The position numbers were made by a program, and so were the translations under genes. This document shows positions 52,280 through 60,944 of a DNA stretch of 64,000 nucleotides, piece by piece. Within the stretch, counting starts at the first letter, position 1; every line of letters begins with the position of its first letter. Under the pieces are notes generated by a model. The model made no database searches. It was not told where the DNA came from and saw only the letters and a list, made by a program, of their open reading frames with translations. This DNA is from JAICYJ01 sp963797565 (GTDB taxonomy: Bacteria; Actinomycetota; Thermoleophilia; Gaiellales; JAICJC01), in assembly GCA_963797565.1 (NCBI GenBank), contig CAWCPM010000015.1:186001-250000 (forward strand), in the 5' to 3' direction.

Positions 52280-53389
52280 GTGTCGGTTCCTTTGATGGAC
52301 ATCAAGGCGCAGTACGAGGATCTGCTGCCCGAGATAAAGCAGCTCGTTGGCGACGTGATCGACTCCGGCCGGTTCATCCTCGGCCCCAACGTGCGGGCGC
52401 TCGAGGTCGAGGTGGCGGCGTCGGTCGGCTACGGGCATGCGGTGGCCGTGGCAAACGGCACCGACGCGCTCGAGCTGGGCCTGCAGGCGCTCGGCATCGG
52501 CCCCGGGGACGAGGTCGTGACCACCGCCTACACCTTCTTCGCGACCGCTGAGGCGATCGCGCGCCGTGGCGCCACGCCGGTGTTCGCCGACATCGACCCG
52601 GTGTCCCTGTGCCTCGACCCGGACGCGGCCGAGGCGGCCATCACCGAGCGGACGCGGGCCGTGATGCCCGTCCACATCTTCGGCCAGACCGCCGACCTGC
52701 GTGCCTTCCGGGAGCTGGCCGACCGGCACGGGATCGCGCTGATCGAGGATGCCGCGCAGGCCTTCGGGGCGACGTTCGAGGGCTACCGGGCCGGCAGCTA
52801 CGGCGACGTGGCCACGTTCTCGTTCTTCCCGACCAAGAACTTCCCGGCGATGGGCGACGCCGGCATGGCGATCGCCTCCAGCGAGGAGATCGCCGAGAAG
52901 CTGCGGCTGCTGCGGTTTCACGGGTCGCGCGACAAGCGGGTGTTCGAGCAGATCGGTGTCAACTCGCGGCTGGACGAGATGCAGGCGGTGATCCTGCGGC
53001 GGTTCCTGCCCGAGGTGGACGGGTGGAACGAGGGCCGCGTGGCGGCGGCCGGCCGCTATCGCGACCTGGGGCTGGGTGAGCACGTGTCGCTGCCCGAGGT
53101 CGCTCCCGGGCGCACGCACATCTACCACCTCTACGTGGTGCGCACGCCCGCGCGCGAGCAGCTGCAGCGGCGGCTCAAGGAGGCGGGCGTCGCGTCGGCC
53201 GTGTACTACGGCCAGCCGCACCACCTGCAGCCGGTGTTCCGGCACCTGGGCTACCGGGAGGGGTCGCTGCCCGTGACGGAGGCGGCGTCCCGCGAGGGGC
53301 TGGCGCTGCCGATGTTCCCGACGCTCGTCGAGGAGCAGCAGCGCGAGGTCGTAAACGCGGTCCGCGGTGCGGCCTCGGCCGCGGCGTAG
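52280..53389 (+). CDS. DegT/DnrJ/EryC1 family sugar aminotransferase
   Basis: 369 residues. PLP lysine K186 lies in FFPTKNFPAMGDAG, with the IEDAAQAFGA motif before it and NGTDALELGL for the phosphate site. It transfers an amino group to a keto-sugar nucleotide, making amino sugars for surface glycans. GTG 52280 is chosen because protein similarity starts at VPLMDIKAQYEDL; TAGACT (52264-52269) is 10 nt upstream. A nearby DUF354 gene follows. Confidence 0.92.
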   Translation: MSVPLMDIKAQYEDLLPEIKQLVGDVIDSGRFILGPNVRALEVEVAASVGYGHAVAVANGTDALELGLQALGIGPGDEVVTTAYTFFATAEAIARRGATPVFADIDPVSLCLDPDAAEAAITERTRAVMPVHIFGQTADLRAFRELADRHGIALIEDAAQAFGATFEGYRAGSYGDVATFSFFPTKNFPAMGDAGMAIASSEEIAEKLRLLRFHGSRDKRVFEQIGVNSRLDEMQAVILRRFLPEVDGWNEGRVAAAGRYRDLGLGEHVSLPEVAPGRTHIYHLYVVRTPAREQLQRRLKEAGVASAVYYGQPHHLQPVFRHLGYREGSLPVTEAASREGLALPMFPTLVEEQQREVVNAVRGAASAAA

Positions 53390-53401
53390 CATCTGACGCC
53401 A

Positions 53402-54418
53402 GTGCGCGTCTGGATCGACCTCACCAACTCGCCCCATGTGCCCATCTTCGCGCCGCTTGTGCGCCGGATGCAGGCGCGCGGGTGGGACGTGTCGGTGACG
53501 GCGCGGGCGTTCGCGCAGACGATCTCGCTGCTGGAGCTGCACGGGATCGAGCACACGGTGGTCGGGCATCACGGCGGGGGCTCGCGGCTGGGCAAGGCGC
53601 GGGCGGCGGCCGGCAGGGTGACGGCGATGACCCGGTTCGGGCGGCGTGGCCGCTTCGACGTGGCGATGGCGCACGGGTCGACCGACCTGCCGATGGCGTG
53701 CCGCGCGCTGCGGGTGCCGAACACGACGATGTTCGACTACGAGTACGCGCGGCTGCAGCACGGGCTCAACTGCCGGCTGGCGCAGCGAGTGCTGATGCCC
53801 GACGCGATCCCGCCCGAGCGGGTCGCCGGGTACGGCGCCCGTCCACCCAAGCTGGTCACGTATCCGGGGCTGAAGGAGGAGTACTACCTGGCCGACTTCC
53901 GGCCGGACGCGGCAGTGCCCGCGGCGCTGGGGCTGGACGGCGAGCGGATCGGGCTGGTGCTGCGGCCGCCGGCCGACCTGGCGCTCTACCACCGGTTCGA
54001 GAACCCGCTGTTCGACGCGCTGCTCGAGCAGCTGGGCCGGAGCGACCAGGTGCGCGGGGTGGTGCTGCCGCGCACGCCGGATCAGGCAGAGCGGATCCGG
54101 ACCATGGCGCTGCCTTCGCTGCTGGTGCCGGAGTCAGCGGTGGACGGCCAGAGCCTGGTGGCGGGCGCCGACCTCGTGATCAGCGCAGGAGGCACGATGA
54201 ACCGCGAGGCGGTGGTGCTGGGCACGCCGGTCTACACGACCTTCGCCGGAAGGCTGGGGGGCGTCGACGAGCGGTTGATCGCGGAGGGCCGGTTGCGCCC
54301 GCTGGAGCGGCTGGAGGATCTGGTGCTGGAGCGCAAGCCCGCGTCCGCGCACGACCGCGTCCGGCGCGACCCCGACCGGCTGATCGACCTGGCCCTGCAG
54401 GGGCTCGCGCGGGGCTGA
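53402..54418 (+). CDS. DUF354 family protein (glycosyltransferase/epimerase-like fold)
   Basis: 338 residues. The start VWIDLTNSPHVPIFAPLVRRMQARGWDV is diagnostic of DUF354, and a GT-B-like C-terminal half has ADLVISAGGTMNREAVVLGTPVYTTFAG. Function is not established; its place after an aminotransferase suggests sugar transfer or modification. TAGCAT (53387-53392) shares TAG with the previous stop and lies 9 nt before GTG 53402. Confidence 0.85.
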   Translation: MRVWIDLTNSPHVPIFAPLVRRMQARGWDVSVTARAFAQTISLLELHGIEHTVVGHHGGGSRLGKARAAAGRVTAMTRFGRRGRFDVAMAHGSTDLPMACRALRVPNTTMFDYEYARLQHGLNCRLAQRVLMPDAIPPERVAGYGARPPKLVTYPGLKEEYYLADFRPDAAVPAALGLDGERIGLVLRPPADLALYHRFENPLFDALLEQLGRSDQVRGVVLPRTPDQAERIRTMALPSLLVPESAVDGQSLVAGADLVISAGGTMNREAVVLGTPVYTTFAGRLGGVDERLIAEGRLRPLERLEDLVLERKPASAHDRVRRDPDRLIDLALQGLARG

Positions 54419-54481
54419 CCGGCAGCCGCCCATAAGCGTTTCGACACGTTCGGCGAACGGCAGGTGGCACCGCGGTGTGCG

Positions 54482-54496
54482 ATAAGCTTTGCTTAT
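54482..54496. promoter_or_regulatory. LysR-type operator (T-N11-A) over the start of its own gene
   Basis: ATAAGC-TTT-GCTTAT is a perfect 15-bp palindrome with the T-N11-A spacing of LysR-type boxes. Its right arm includes the first bases of the ATG at 54495, and its left arm is the TAAGCT -10-like hexamer (54483-54488). Binding would block a leaderless promoter, so autorepression is likely. Confidence 0.65.
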
Positions 54497-55394
54497 GGAT
54501 CTGCGACAGCTGCGCACGCTAACCGAGGTGGCCGACCGCGGCTCGTTCTCGGCCGCCGCCGAGGCGCTGGGCGTCAGCCAGCCGGCCGTCAGTCAGCAGA
54601 TACGCGCGCTCGAGCGTGAGATCGGCGAGCCGTTGCTCGACCGTGGGGGACGCGGTGCGCGCCTCACCGAGCGGGGCGTGATGGTGCACCGCTACGCACA
54701 GCGGATGCTGACGCTGTCCGATGAGTTCCAGCGCGAGCTGGCCGACGGCGACGGTGAGCTGACCGGGTCGCTGGTGGTCGGTTCCAGCACGGGACTCGGC
54801 GAGCACGTGCTGCCGCTGCTGCTGGGCGGGTTCCGCGAGGAGCATCCGAAGGTTTCGGTGTCGCTTCGGATCGAGGCCACCTCGACGGTGATCGACCGGG
54901 TGCTGGCCCGCGAGCTCGAGCTGGGCGTGGTCGGTGCCACCCGACCTCACCGCGCCCTCACCTACGAGCCGTTCCTGCGCGACCGCGTGGTGCTGGCCGT
55001 GCCGGCCGGCCACCGCTTCGCCGGCCGCACGGTCGAGCTGGCCGAGCTGGTGCGCGAGCCACTGATACTGATGCAGGCGGGGGCCGGCGTCCGCACGGTG
55101 ATCGAGGAGGAGCTGCGCCGCGCCGGCGTGCGGCCCCGCGACCTGAACGTGGCCATGGAGCTGGGCCTGCAGGAGTCGGCCAAGGCGGCCGTCGAGGCCG
55201 GGTTCGGGGTCAGCTTCCTGTCGCAGCTGGCCGTCGAACGAGAGCTCGAACGGGGGACGCTGGCCACGGCCGACGTGGCCGGGATCGACCCGGTGCGCGA
55301 CTTTGCCACCGTGCGGCCGGCCACCCAGCAGCCGGGACGCCTGGTGGCATCGTTCCTGGCCTGGAGCCAGGCCTGGCTGGCGCGCAGGTTCTGA
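54495..55394 (+). CDS. LysR-family transcriptional regulator
   Basis: 299 residues. The winged HTH (1-60) reads LRQLRTLTEVADRGSFSAAAEALGVSQPAVSQQIRALE; the effector domain (about 88-295) has the LysR substrate fold. The type resembles CysB/CbbR-like regulators. The effector is not known. The start overlaps a palindromic operator, and a strong terminator follows (55403-55440). An in-frame TTG at 54489 is less likely as start. Confidence 0.93.
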   Translation: MDLRQLRTLTEVADRGSFSAAAEALGVSQPAVSQQIRALEREIGEPLLDRGGRGARLTERGVMVHRYAQRMLTLSDEFQRELADGDGELTGSLVVGSSTGLGEHVLPLLLGGFREEHPKVSVSLRIEATSTVIDRVLARELELGVVGATRPHRALTYEPFLRDRVVLAVPAGHRFAGRTVELAELVREPLILMQAGAGVRTVIEEELRRAGVRPRDLNVAMELGLQESAKAAVEAGFGVSFLSQLAVERELERGTLATADVAGIDPVRDFATVRPATQQPGRLVASFLAWSQAWLARRF

Positions 55395-55402
55395 GCGGTT
55401 GC

Positions 55403-55441
55403 GCGGCGGGTCGTCCCCAGGGAGGACGGCCCGCCGCTTTC
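55403..55441. terminator. Strong rho-independent-type terminator
   Basis: GCGGCGGG-T-CGTCC (55403-55416) pairs with GGACG-G-CCCGCCGC (55424-55437), giving 13 Watson-Crick pairs and one T-G wobble over a 7-nt loop, then TTTC. It ends the lysR gene and may also serve the convergent small genes. Confidence 0.85.
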
Positions 55442-55450
55442 ACGTCCCGG

Positions 55451-55621
55451 TCAGGCCGCGTCGCGAAGTCCGCGCTCGCCGCCGCTGGCCCGGGGCGGAT
55501 CCTCTCCGTGGAAGTACCACGCCAGCAGTCGCTGGATCTCGATCGGATCGTGTTCGGGTACCTCGTCCGGGTACGATGGATGCACGGGCGTGAGCTCCCG
55601 CGTGGGCTCTGCGTTTCTCAT
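55451..55621 (-). CDS. Small hypothetical protein (56 aa)
   Basis: 56 residues, ATG 55621 to TGA 55451. A GGGAG lies 5 nt upstream, unlike the leaderless genes around it. The sequence (MRNAEPTRELTPVHPSYPDE ... IEIQRLLAWYFHGEDPPRA) is acidic with one amphipathic helix. No family is recognised. The good ribosome site and its end just before the terminator support it as a real gene. Confidence 0.5.
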   Translation of the reverse strand: MRNAEPTRELTPVHPSYPDEVPEHDPIEIQRLLAWYFHGEDPPRASGGERGLRDAA

Positions 55622-55729
55622 CTGGTCTCCCCCCCAGCGTGAGTGGGAATCGGATCGATCCCCGCTACATAGGAGATCGGATTCACGCCGGGATCGGCGT
55701 ATCCCCCGTCCCGGTGTGCCAGGAACCGC

Positions 55730-56002
55730 TTACGGGGATCCGGTTTCCCCCGTCCAGCTGTCCAGCTCCTGCCAGTAGCTGCCGCTGAGTGCGTCGGCCA
55801 GCCGGGGGTCGGTGTGGGCTGCGTAGAACACGTTTCGCTGGGTGTCGGCGCAGACCTCGATCTCGGACAGGCGCACGCCCGGGCCCAGCGCGACCACGAT
55901 GTCGGCGGCCAGCTGGAGTTCGTCGGCGGTGTAGTGCTTGAAGTGCAGGTCGGGGGCGCGGTCGAGCAGCTCCGGCCACTCCGGGCAGGAGCGGGTACTC
56001 AT
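55730..56002 (-). CDS. Hypothetical protein (90 aa)
   Basis: 90 residues, start ATG 56002 overlapping the Wzz-like gene by ATGA. A helical N-terminus (CPEWPELLDRAPDLHFKHYTADELQLAADIV) is followed by LSEIEVCADTQRNVFYAAHTDPRLADALSGSYWQELDSW. It looks folded but I do not know the family. Coupled expression with the chain-length gene suggests a glycan-related role. Confidence 0.6.
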   Translation of the reverse strand: MSTRSCPEWPELLDRAPDLHFKHYTADELQLAADIVVALGPGVRLSEIEVCADTQRNVFYAAHTDPRLADALSGSYWQELDSWTGETGSP

Positions 56003-56907
56003 GGCGCGGCCGCCGGTTCGGTCTTGCGCGGGCGGCGGCGAACGGAGTCCCACAGAAGCGCGAGGATCACGCCCACGACCAGGCCCACGAAGATGGCCAC
56101 GATCAGCCTGCTCTTGCGGTTTGTCGCGGTGACGCGGCCGCCGGACGGGGTCTGCACGTATCCGGCCGCCTCAACGTCCTTGGCGCTGGCCTGGAACATC
56201 TGATTCTGCGTCAGCTGCAGTGAGATCTCGTCGATGCGCGAGCCGGTGTCGGAGATGGTCGACAGCAGCGCCGCCGAGACGGTCGCCTTGTCGGTGCTCG
56301 ATATGCCCGAGTGGGCCAGCGCCTTCAGCTGCTTCTGGGCCGTCGTCAGCGCCTGCTGGAGGGTGGCCATGCTGGCCTTGTCGACGGCGATCTGGGCGGT
56401 CAGCGCGTCGATCTTCGCCGTCTGGTACTTGTTGGCCCAGGCGATCAGCGAGTCGCCCAGTGACTGCACCGCGGCGAGCGCGGAGGTGCGGTCATAGGGG
56501 CCCTGCACCGTGACCTGCATGTTCGGCGTGGCGCCGGTGGACTTGGTGCTGGTGCTCTGCAGCGCGGTCACGCTGAGGTGGCTCCGCAGCGCGGCGCCGG
56601 ACTTGATGCCGGCCTTGGCAGCGGCGGCGTTCAGGACGGAGCTCGTGTGCAGGTAGGCCTGGGCGCTGGTGGGATTGGCCACCACCGAGTTCAGCTGGGC
56701 CGACCCGCCGGTGGGAGTCAGCGGCGTGCCCAGGAACACCGTCGCCTGGGCCTGGGACTGCTTCCCGGTACCGACCGTGTGCAGGACCACCAGCAGCACG
56801 GCCACCACGACCGTGATCAGGACGACGTACCAGTTGCGGATGACGCGTCCGGCGTACTCGGACAGGCGCACTTCGCCGTCCTGGTCGGGGCTGGGGTTCT
56901 GGGACAC
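55999..56907 (-). CDS. Wzz/chain-length-determinant-like membrane protein
   Basis: 302 residues. Two transmembrane helices (about 25-46 and 262-283) flank a helical periplasmic-side domain with predicted coiled coil (about 150-230), the layout of Wzz and of the Gram-positive CapA-type modulators. It has no cytoplasmic kinase domain. It regulates polysaccharide length or export. TAGACT (complement of 56916-56921) lies 8 nt before GTG 56907. It is divergent from the heptose genes. Confidence 0.8.
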   Translation of the reverse strand: MSQNPSPDQDGEVRLSEYAGRVIRNWYVVLITVVVAVLLVVLHTVGTGKQSQAQATVFLGTPLTPTGGSAQLNSVVANPTSAQAYLHTSSVLNAAAAKAGIKSGAALRSHLSVTALQSTSTKSTGATPNMQVTVQGPYDRTSALAAVQSLGDSLIAWANKYQTAKIDALTAQIAVDKASMATLQQALTTAQKQLKALAHSGISSTDKATVSAALLSTISDTGSRIDEISLQLTQNQMFQASAKDVEAAGYVQTPSGGRVTATNRKSRLIVAIFVGLVVGVILALLWDSVRRRPRKTEPAAAP

Positions 56908-56947
56908 GGCGCGGAAGTCTACAGATAGGCTGCGCTGCGAACTGCCG

Positions 56948-57967
56948 ATGAACATCCGCTCCCGCGCACCTCTTCGTATCAGCTTCGCCGGCGGCGGCAC
57001 CGACGTCCCGCCGTTCCCGGAGAGGGAGGGCGGGCTGGTGCTGAACGCGACCATCGCCCGCTACGCGTATGGGCTGCTGCGGCCGCGCCGGGATCGGCAG
57101 GTGCGGATCGAATCGGCGGACTTCGGTCTGGCCGTGAACTACAACGTGGATGAGGCGCCGATCTTCGACGGCCGGCTCGACCTGGTGAAGGCGGCGATCC
57201 GGCGGCTGGGCGATCCGTCGGCACCCGGCTACGACATCTTCCTGCACTCGAACGCCCCGCCCGGGTCCGGGCTCGGCTCCAGCTCGACCGTGATGGTGAC
57301 GCTGGTCGGCCTGCTGCGGGAGCACCACAACCTGGCGCTGACCGACTACGAGATCGCCCAGATGTCGCACCACATCGAGCGGGTCGACATGGGCATGCTG
57401 GGCGGCATGCAGGATCAGTATGCGGCCACCTTCGGCGGGTTCAACTTCATCGAGTTCGGCGCGGATCACGTGATCGTGAACCCGCTGCGGGTGAGCGCGG
57501 ACGTGGTCAACGAGCTCGAGCACAACATGCTGCTCTGCTACACCGGAGCCACGCGTCGCTCGGACGGCGTGATCGAGGATCAGACCGCGCGCTACGAGGG
57601 CGGCGAGGCCGGCACGCTGGCCGCGCTGCGCAGCCAGAAGCATCTGGCGATGGAGATGAAGAACGCGCTGGTGCGGCGGCGGCCGCGCGAGTTCGGCGAC
57701 ATGCTGCACGAGGCCTGGAAGCAGAAGAAGCGGATGTCGCCCAAGATCAGCACCGGCTTCATCGACGAGGCCTACGCGGCGGCGCGGCGGGCCGGCGCGC
57801 TGGGCGGGAAGGTGACGGGCGCCGGCGGCGGCGGCTACATGCTCTTCTACTGCGAGTTCCAGAAGAAGCACCGGGTGGCCGAGGCGCTGACACGGATGGG
57901 CGGGCAGGTCACCGAGTTCGCGTTCGAGCCGGAGGGCCTGACGACCTGGAGCATGAGCGATGGCTGA
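56948..57967 (+). CDS. hddA: GHMP-family sugar kinase, probably D-glycero-D-manno-heptose 7-phosphate kinase
   Basis: 339 residues. RAPLRISFAGGGTDVPPF at the start and NAPPGSGLGSSSTVMV (ATP loop) define the HddA branch of GHMP kinases; KVTGAGGGGYMLFY is motif 3. It phosphorylates C1 of heptose 7-phosphate. The two next genes (GmhA, GmhB) make the same pathway. ATG 56948 begins the conserved MNIRSRAP; TAGGCT (56926-56931) is 16 nt upstream, leaving a short leader. Confidence 0.88.
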   Translation: MNIRSRAPLRISFAGGGTDVPPFPEREGGLVLNATIARYAYGLLRPRRDRQVRIESADFGLAVNYNVDEAPIFDGRLDLVKAAIRRLGDPSAPGYDIFLHSNAPPGSGLGSSSTVMVTLVGLLREHHNLALTDYEIAQMSHHIERVDMGMLGGMQDQYAATFGGFNFIEFGADHVIVNPLRVSADVVNELEHNMLLCYTGATRRSDGVIEDQTARYEGGEAGTLAALRSQKHLAMEMKNALVRRRPREFGDMLHEAWKQKKRMSPKISTGFIDEAYAAARRAGALGGKVTGAGGGGYMLFYCEFQKKHRVAEALTRMGGQVTEFAFEPEGLTTWSMSDG

Positions 57968-58538
57968 ACGCGCTCGGCAGCGGCTGGCGGTGCACGCTGC
58001 GATGGCGCAGGCTCTCGCCGGCGAGGAGACGTCGGCGGCGATCGCGGCGGCAGCCGGCGACCTGGCCGCGCGGTTCGACGCCGGCGGCACGCTGCTGATC
58101 TTCGGCAACGGCGGCAGCGCCGCGGATGCCCAGCATCTGGCGGCCGAGTTCACGGGGCGCTATCTGCTCGACCGGGCGCCGTTGCCGGCGCTGGCGCTGG
58201 CGGACAACACGGCGGCGGTGACAGCGATCGCGAACGACTACGGGTTCGAGCACGTGTTCGCACGGCAGGTGCGCGCGTTCGGCAACGACGGCGACGCGGC
58301 GATCGCGCTCTCCACCAGCGGCGCGTCGGCGAACGTGCTGGAGGGGCTGCGGGCTGCACGGGAGCTGGGGTTGCTCACGATCGGGGTGACGGGCGAGGGC
58401 GGCGCGGAGCGGATGCGCGCGCTGTGCGACCACCTGCTCACGATCCCGGCCGAGCAGACGCCGCAGATCCAGGAGGGCACGATGCTGGTGCTGCACACGA
58501 TCTGCGAGCTGGTCGAGCACAGCCTGTTCGGCGGATGA
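57960..58538 (+). CDS. gmhA: Sedoheptulose 7-phosphate isomerase
   Basis: 192 residues, SIS domain. LIFGNGGSAADAQHLAAEFTGRY and ALSTSGASANVLEGLRAA are the sugar-phosphate loops typical of GmhA. It forms D-glycero-D-manno-heptose 7-phosphate, the HddA substrate. ATG 57960 overlaps hddA by 8 nt and the stop overlaps gmhB by 4 nt. Confidence 0.92.
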   Translation: MAERARQRLAVHAAMAQALAGEETSAAIAAAAGDLAARFDAGGTLLIFGNGGSAADAQHLAAEFTGRYLLDRAPLPALALADNTAAVTAIANDYGFEHVFARQVRAFGNDGDAAIALSTSGASANVLEGLRAARELGLLTIGVTGEGGAERMRALCDHLLTIPAEQTPQIQEGTMLVLHTICELVEHSLFGG

Positions 58539-59026
58539 GCGGCCGCGCCGCCTTCCTCGACCGCGACGGCACCATCAACGAGAAGGCGCCCGAGGGTGAC
58601 TACATCACGACGGCGGAGCGGTTCCGGTTCCTCGAAGGGGCGGAGCAGGCTGTGCGGATGCTGGCCGGCGGCGGCTGGCGGGTGGTTGTGGTGACCAACC
58701 AGCGCGGGGTGGCGCTGGGGCGGATGACGCTTGAGGACGTCGACCGCGTGAACGCGCGCATGGCGCACCTGCCGATCTCCGGCGTCTTCGTGTGCCCGCA
58801 CGAGCGCGACAGCTGCGACTGCCGCAAGCCCGGCACGGGGCTGTTCGAGCAGGCCCGCGCGGCCTTCCCGGAGATCGAGTTCGGGCGGTCGGTGGTGATC
58901 GGGGACGCCGAGTCGGACATGCTGGCGGGCCGTGCGATCGGGGCCCGCACGTTCCGGGTCGGCCCGCCGCCACTGCCGTCGCTGCTCGACGTGGCCCGCG
59001 AGATCGTCTCCGGCACCGTCTCGTAA
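58535..59026 (+). CDS. gmhB: D-glycero-D-manno-heptose 1,7-bisphosphate 7-phosphatase
   Basis: 163 residues, HAD-IIIA type. The nucleophile motif FLDRDGTIN, VVTNQRG, the zinc loop CPHERDSCDCRKPGTG and GDAESDMLAG match GmhB. It removes the 7-phosphate from the bisphosphate. The next step, guanylyl transfer (HddC), is not encoded here. The operon ends in a convergent gap of 330 bp. Confidence 0.92.
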   Translation: MSGRAAFLDRDGTINEKAPEGDYITTAERFRFLEGAEQAVRMLAGGGWRVVVVTNQRGVALGRMTLEDVDRVNARMAHLPISGVFVCPHERDSCDCRKPGTGLFEQARAAFPEIEFGRSVVIGDAESDMLAGRAIGARTFRVGPPPLPSLLDVAREIVSGTVS

Positions 59027-59356
59027 CCTCCATCACGGTTCGCCAACGCGCGGCCACCGCCCGCCGCCACCGGTTCGGGCTCAGAGCCCGACTCGGCCCC
59101 CGTTGCAACCTCGCGCGCGTCTCCTGACACCCGTCACGGCCGGCTTTACACCGATTTGGCTGAAGCGCTGGATGCCGGCCGAGATCGGGGTTTGACTACG
59201 ACCCGGGGGCCGTGACGGCCTCGCCACGGGATCGTTGCCGGTCGTCACCGGGAGGTGCGGAAGCGCCCTTCGGCACGCGTCATGGGACTGTCACGAAAGT
59301 GCAGCCGGCACCGGAGGCCGCCGACCCCGACGTGGGCGGCTCTCCGGCGCGACTGC
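59027..59356. other. Non-coding convergent gap with CGTGAC-type motifs and hairpins
   Basis: No credible gene. It carries several CGTGACGG/CGTCACGG motifs (about 59131, 59210, 59235), a GGCCGT-G-ACGGCC hairpin near 59206-59218, and the 23-bp repeat described separately. The layout matches the gap at 30829-31122. Confidence 0.5.
59077..59099. repeat. 23-bp hairpin-bearing repeat, copy B
   Basis: Exact copy of 30881-30903. The flanks differ, so it is a discrete unit rather than part of a larger duplication. The GGGCTC-A-GAGCCC part can fold on either strand. Confidence 0.8.
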
Positions 59357-59749
59357 TCAGGCGGCGACCGGCTGGGTCGCTGCCTCCGTGGCACCCAGCC
59401 ACCGGAGCGCTTCGCGCGCGGCCTCGCGGCCGGCTGCGAACACGCCCTCGACGTTGGTTCGCGTCGAGTCCTCTTCGGTGAGCAGGTTGCCGTATCTGTC
59501 GTGCGCCAGCCAGTCGCGGTACACGGCCGGGAGAGGGCCGTTGTCCGCAGCGATCACGACCGCGCGGCCGCGTAGCTCCCTATCCCCGTCCCAAACGCGG
59601 AGGGGGCGGTGCAGCAAATCGACGCGGGTCGGGATCATCGGCACCACCATCGGGTGGAGGCCGTTGAGACGTGCAATCGTTGCGGATTCGATCACCGCGG
59701 CGCCGCCGCCGACGATGATCAGATCATGGGTGTCAGTGATGGTGTCCAT
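59357..59749 (-). pseudogene. Truncated FAD/NAD(P)-dependent oxidoreductase (thioredoxin-reductase-like)
   Basis: 130 residues against 300 or more in the family. It begins with THDLIIVGGGAAVIESATIARLNG (FAD strand, but the third Gly of GxGxxG is lost) and ends with NVEGVFAAGREAAREAL, where relatives have GVFAAGD. The middle, including the NADPH domain and CxxC, is missing, while the frame stays open. It is probably an internally deleted gene; a small new function cannot be excluded. ATG 59785 is an alternative start. Confidence 0.7.
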
Positions 59750-59846
59750 GCGTGCATCTTCCCCGCCCGGCCCGGGCATGGCCATGGGGTTAACCCCACT
59801 CCGGCGTGTGGTTCACCGGCACCGTCCCGGCCGGTAGCCTGCCCCG

Positions 59847-60923
59847 GTGCGCATCGTCATCGCCAACCCGCCCGGCTTCGGCGGCCCCGACTACGACCAT
59901 CACCTCTGCTCGGCGCTGGCCGCGCGGGGCGAGGACGTGGAGCTGGTCACCACCCGCTTCCGCTTCGGGCAGATGCCCGACCCCGAGGGCTACCGCCGCA
60001 GCCTGGTCTTCTATCCGCTCTCGGCCCGCCTGTTCGGCCGCTCGCGCCTGCGCGTGCCGCTGAAGGTGGCCGAGCATCCCTTCGGCCTCGCGCAGCTGGC
60101 GCTCCGCCACCCCGACGTCGTGCACGTCCAGTGGCTCTCCATCCCCGAGGTCGACCGCGTGCTGCTGCGCAGCCGCGCCCCGCTCGTCTACACCGCCCAC
60201 GACAACGCCCAGCGCCGCACCTCCTCCAAGAAGGGCGTCTGGGACGCGCTCTACCGCCGCTTCCAGCGCGTGGTCGCACACTCCGAGTCCGGCCGCGACG
60301 CGCTCGCAGCCCAGGGGGTGCCCGAGCACAAGCTGCGCGTGATCCCACACCCGATCATCCGCTCCGACCCGCCCCGCACCGACGACGGCCGCACCCTGCT
60401 CTGCTTCGGCCTGATCCGCCCCTACAAGGGCATCGACGACGCGATCGAGGTGACCCGCCTGGTCGAGGGCGGCAGGCTGCTCGTGGCCGGCGACCCGATG
60501 GAGCCGGTCGAGGGCTACCAGCGCCGTGCCGGCGAGCTGGCCGAGTGGCGCCTCGGCTATCTGCCCCAGAGCGAGGTCGACCGCGCCTACGGCGACGCCA
60601 CCCTCGCCATCTTCCCCTACAAACCCGGCCTCGACCAGTCCGGCACGCTGCTCCGCGCCCTCGGCGCCGGCGTCCCGGCCGTCGCCTACGACGTCGGCGG
60701 CCTGGGCGAGAACGTGCGCCGCTTCGGCGCCGGACGGGTCGTCCCCTCCGGCGACGTCGAGGCGATGGCGGCCGCTGTGCGCGAGCTGCTCGACGACCCG
60801 GCCGCCATGGCCGAGGCCCGCGCCGGCGCGCTCCGCGCCCGCGACACGCTCACCTGGGACGACTCCGCCCGCCTCCACATCGAGCTCTACCGCGAGCTGG
60901 TGGACGGCGCCGGTCGCGGCTGA
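59847..60923 (+). CDS. Glycosyltransferase, GT-B fold (family 4-like)
   Basis: 358 residues. RIVIANPPGFGGPDYDHHL begins the acceptor domain; the donor half has LLCFGLIRPYKGIDDAIE, and PYKPGLDQSGTLLRALGAGVPAVAYDVGGLGENV contains the nucleotide-sugar Glu region. It adds a sugar from a nucleotide donor to a lipid-linked glycan. TAGCCT (59835-59840) lies 6 nt before GTG 59847. Codon use has a higher share of C-ending codons than the central part of the window. Confidence 0.9.
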   Translation: MRIVIANPPGFGGPDYDHHLCSALAARGEDVELVTTRFRFGQMPDPEGYRRSLVFYPLSARLFGRSRLRVPLKVAEHPFGLAQLALRHPDVVHVQWLSIPEVDRVLLRSRAPLVYTAHDNAQRRTSSKKGVWDALYRRFQRVVAHSESGRDALAAQGVPEHKLRVIPHPIIRSDPPRTDDGRTLLCFGLIRPYKGIDDAIEVTRLVEGGRLLVAGDPMEPVEGYQRRAGELAEWRLGYLPQSEVDRAYGDATLAIFPYKPGLDQSGTLLRALGAGVPAVAYDVGGLGENVRRFGAGRVVPSGDVEAMAAAVRELLDDPAAMAEARAGALRARDTLTWDDSARLHIELYRELVDGAGRG

Positions 60924-60944
60924 CCATCCCTAGAATCCCCGGCC

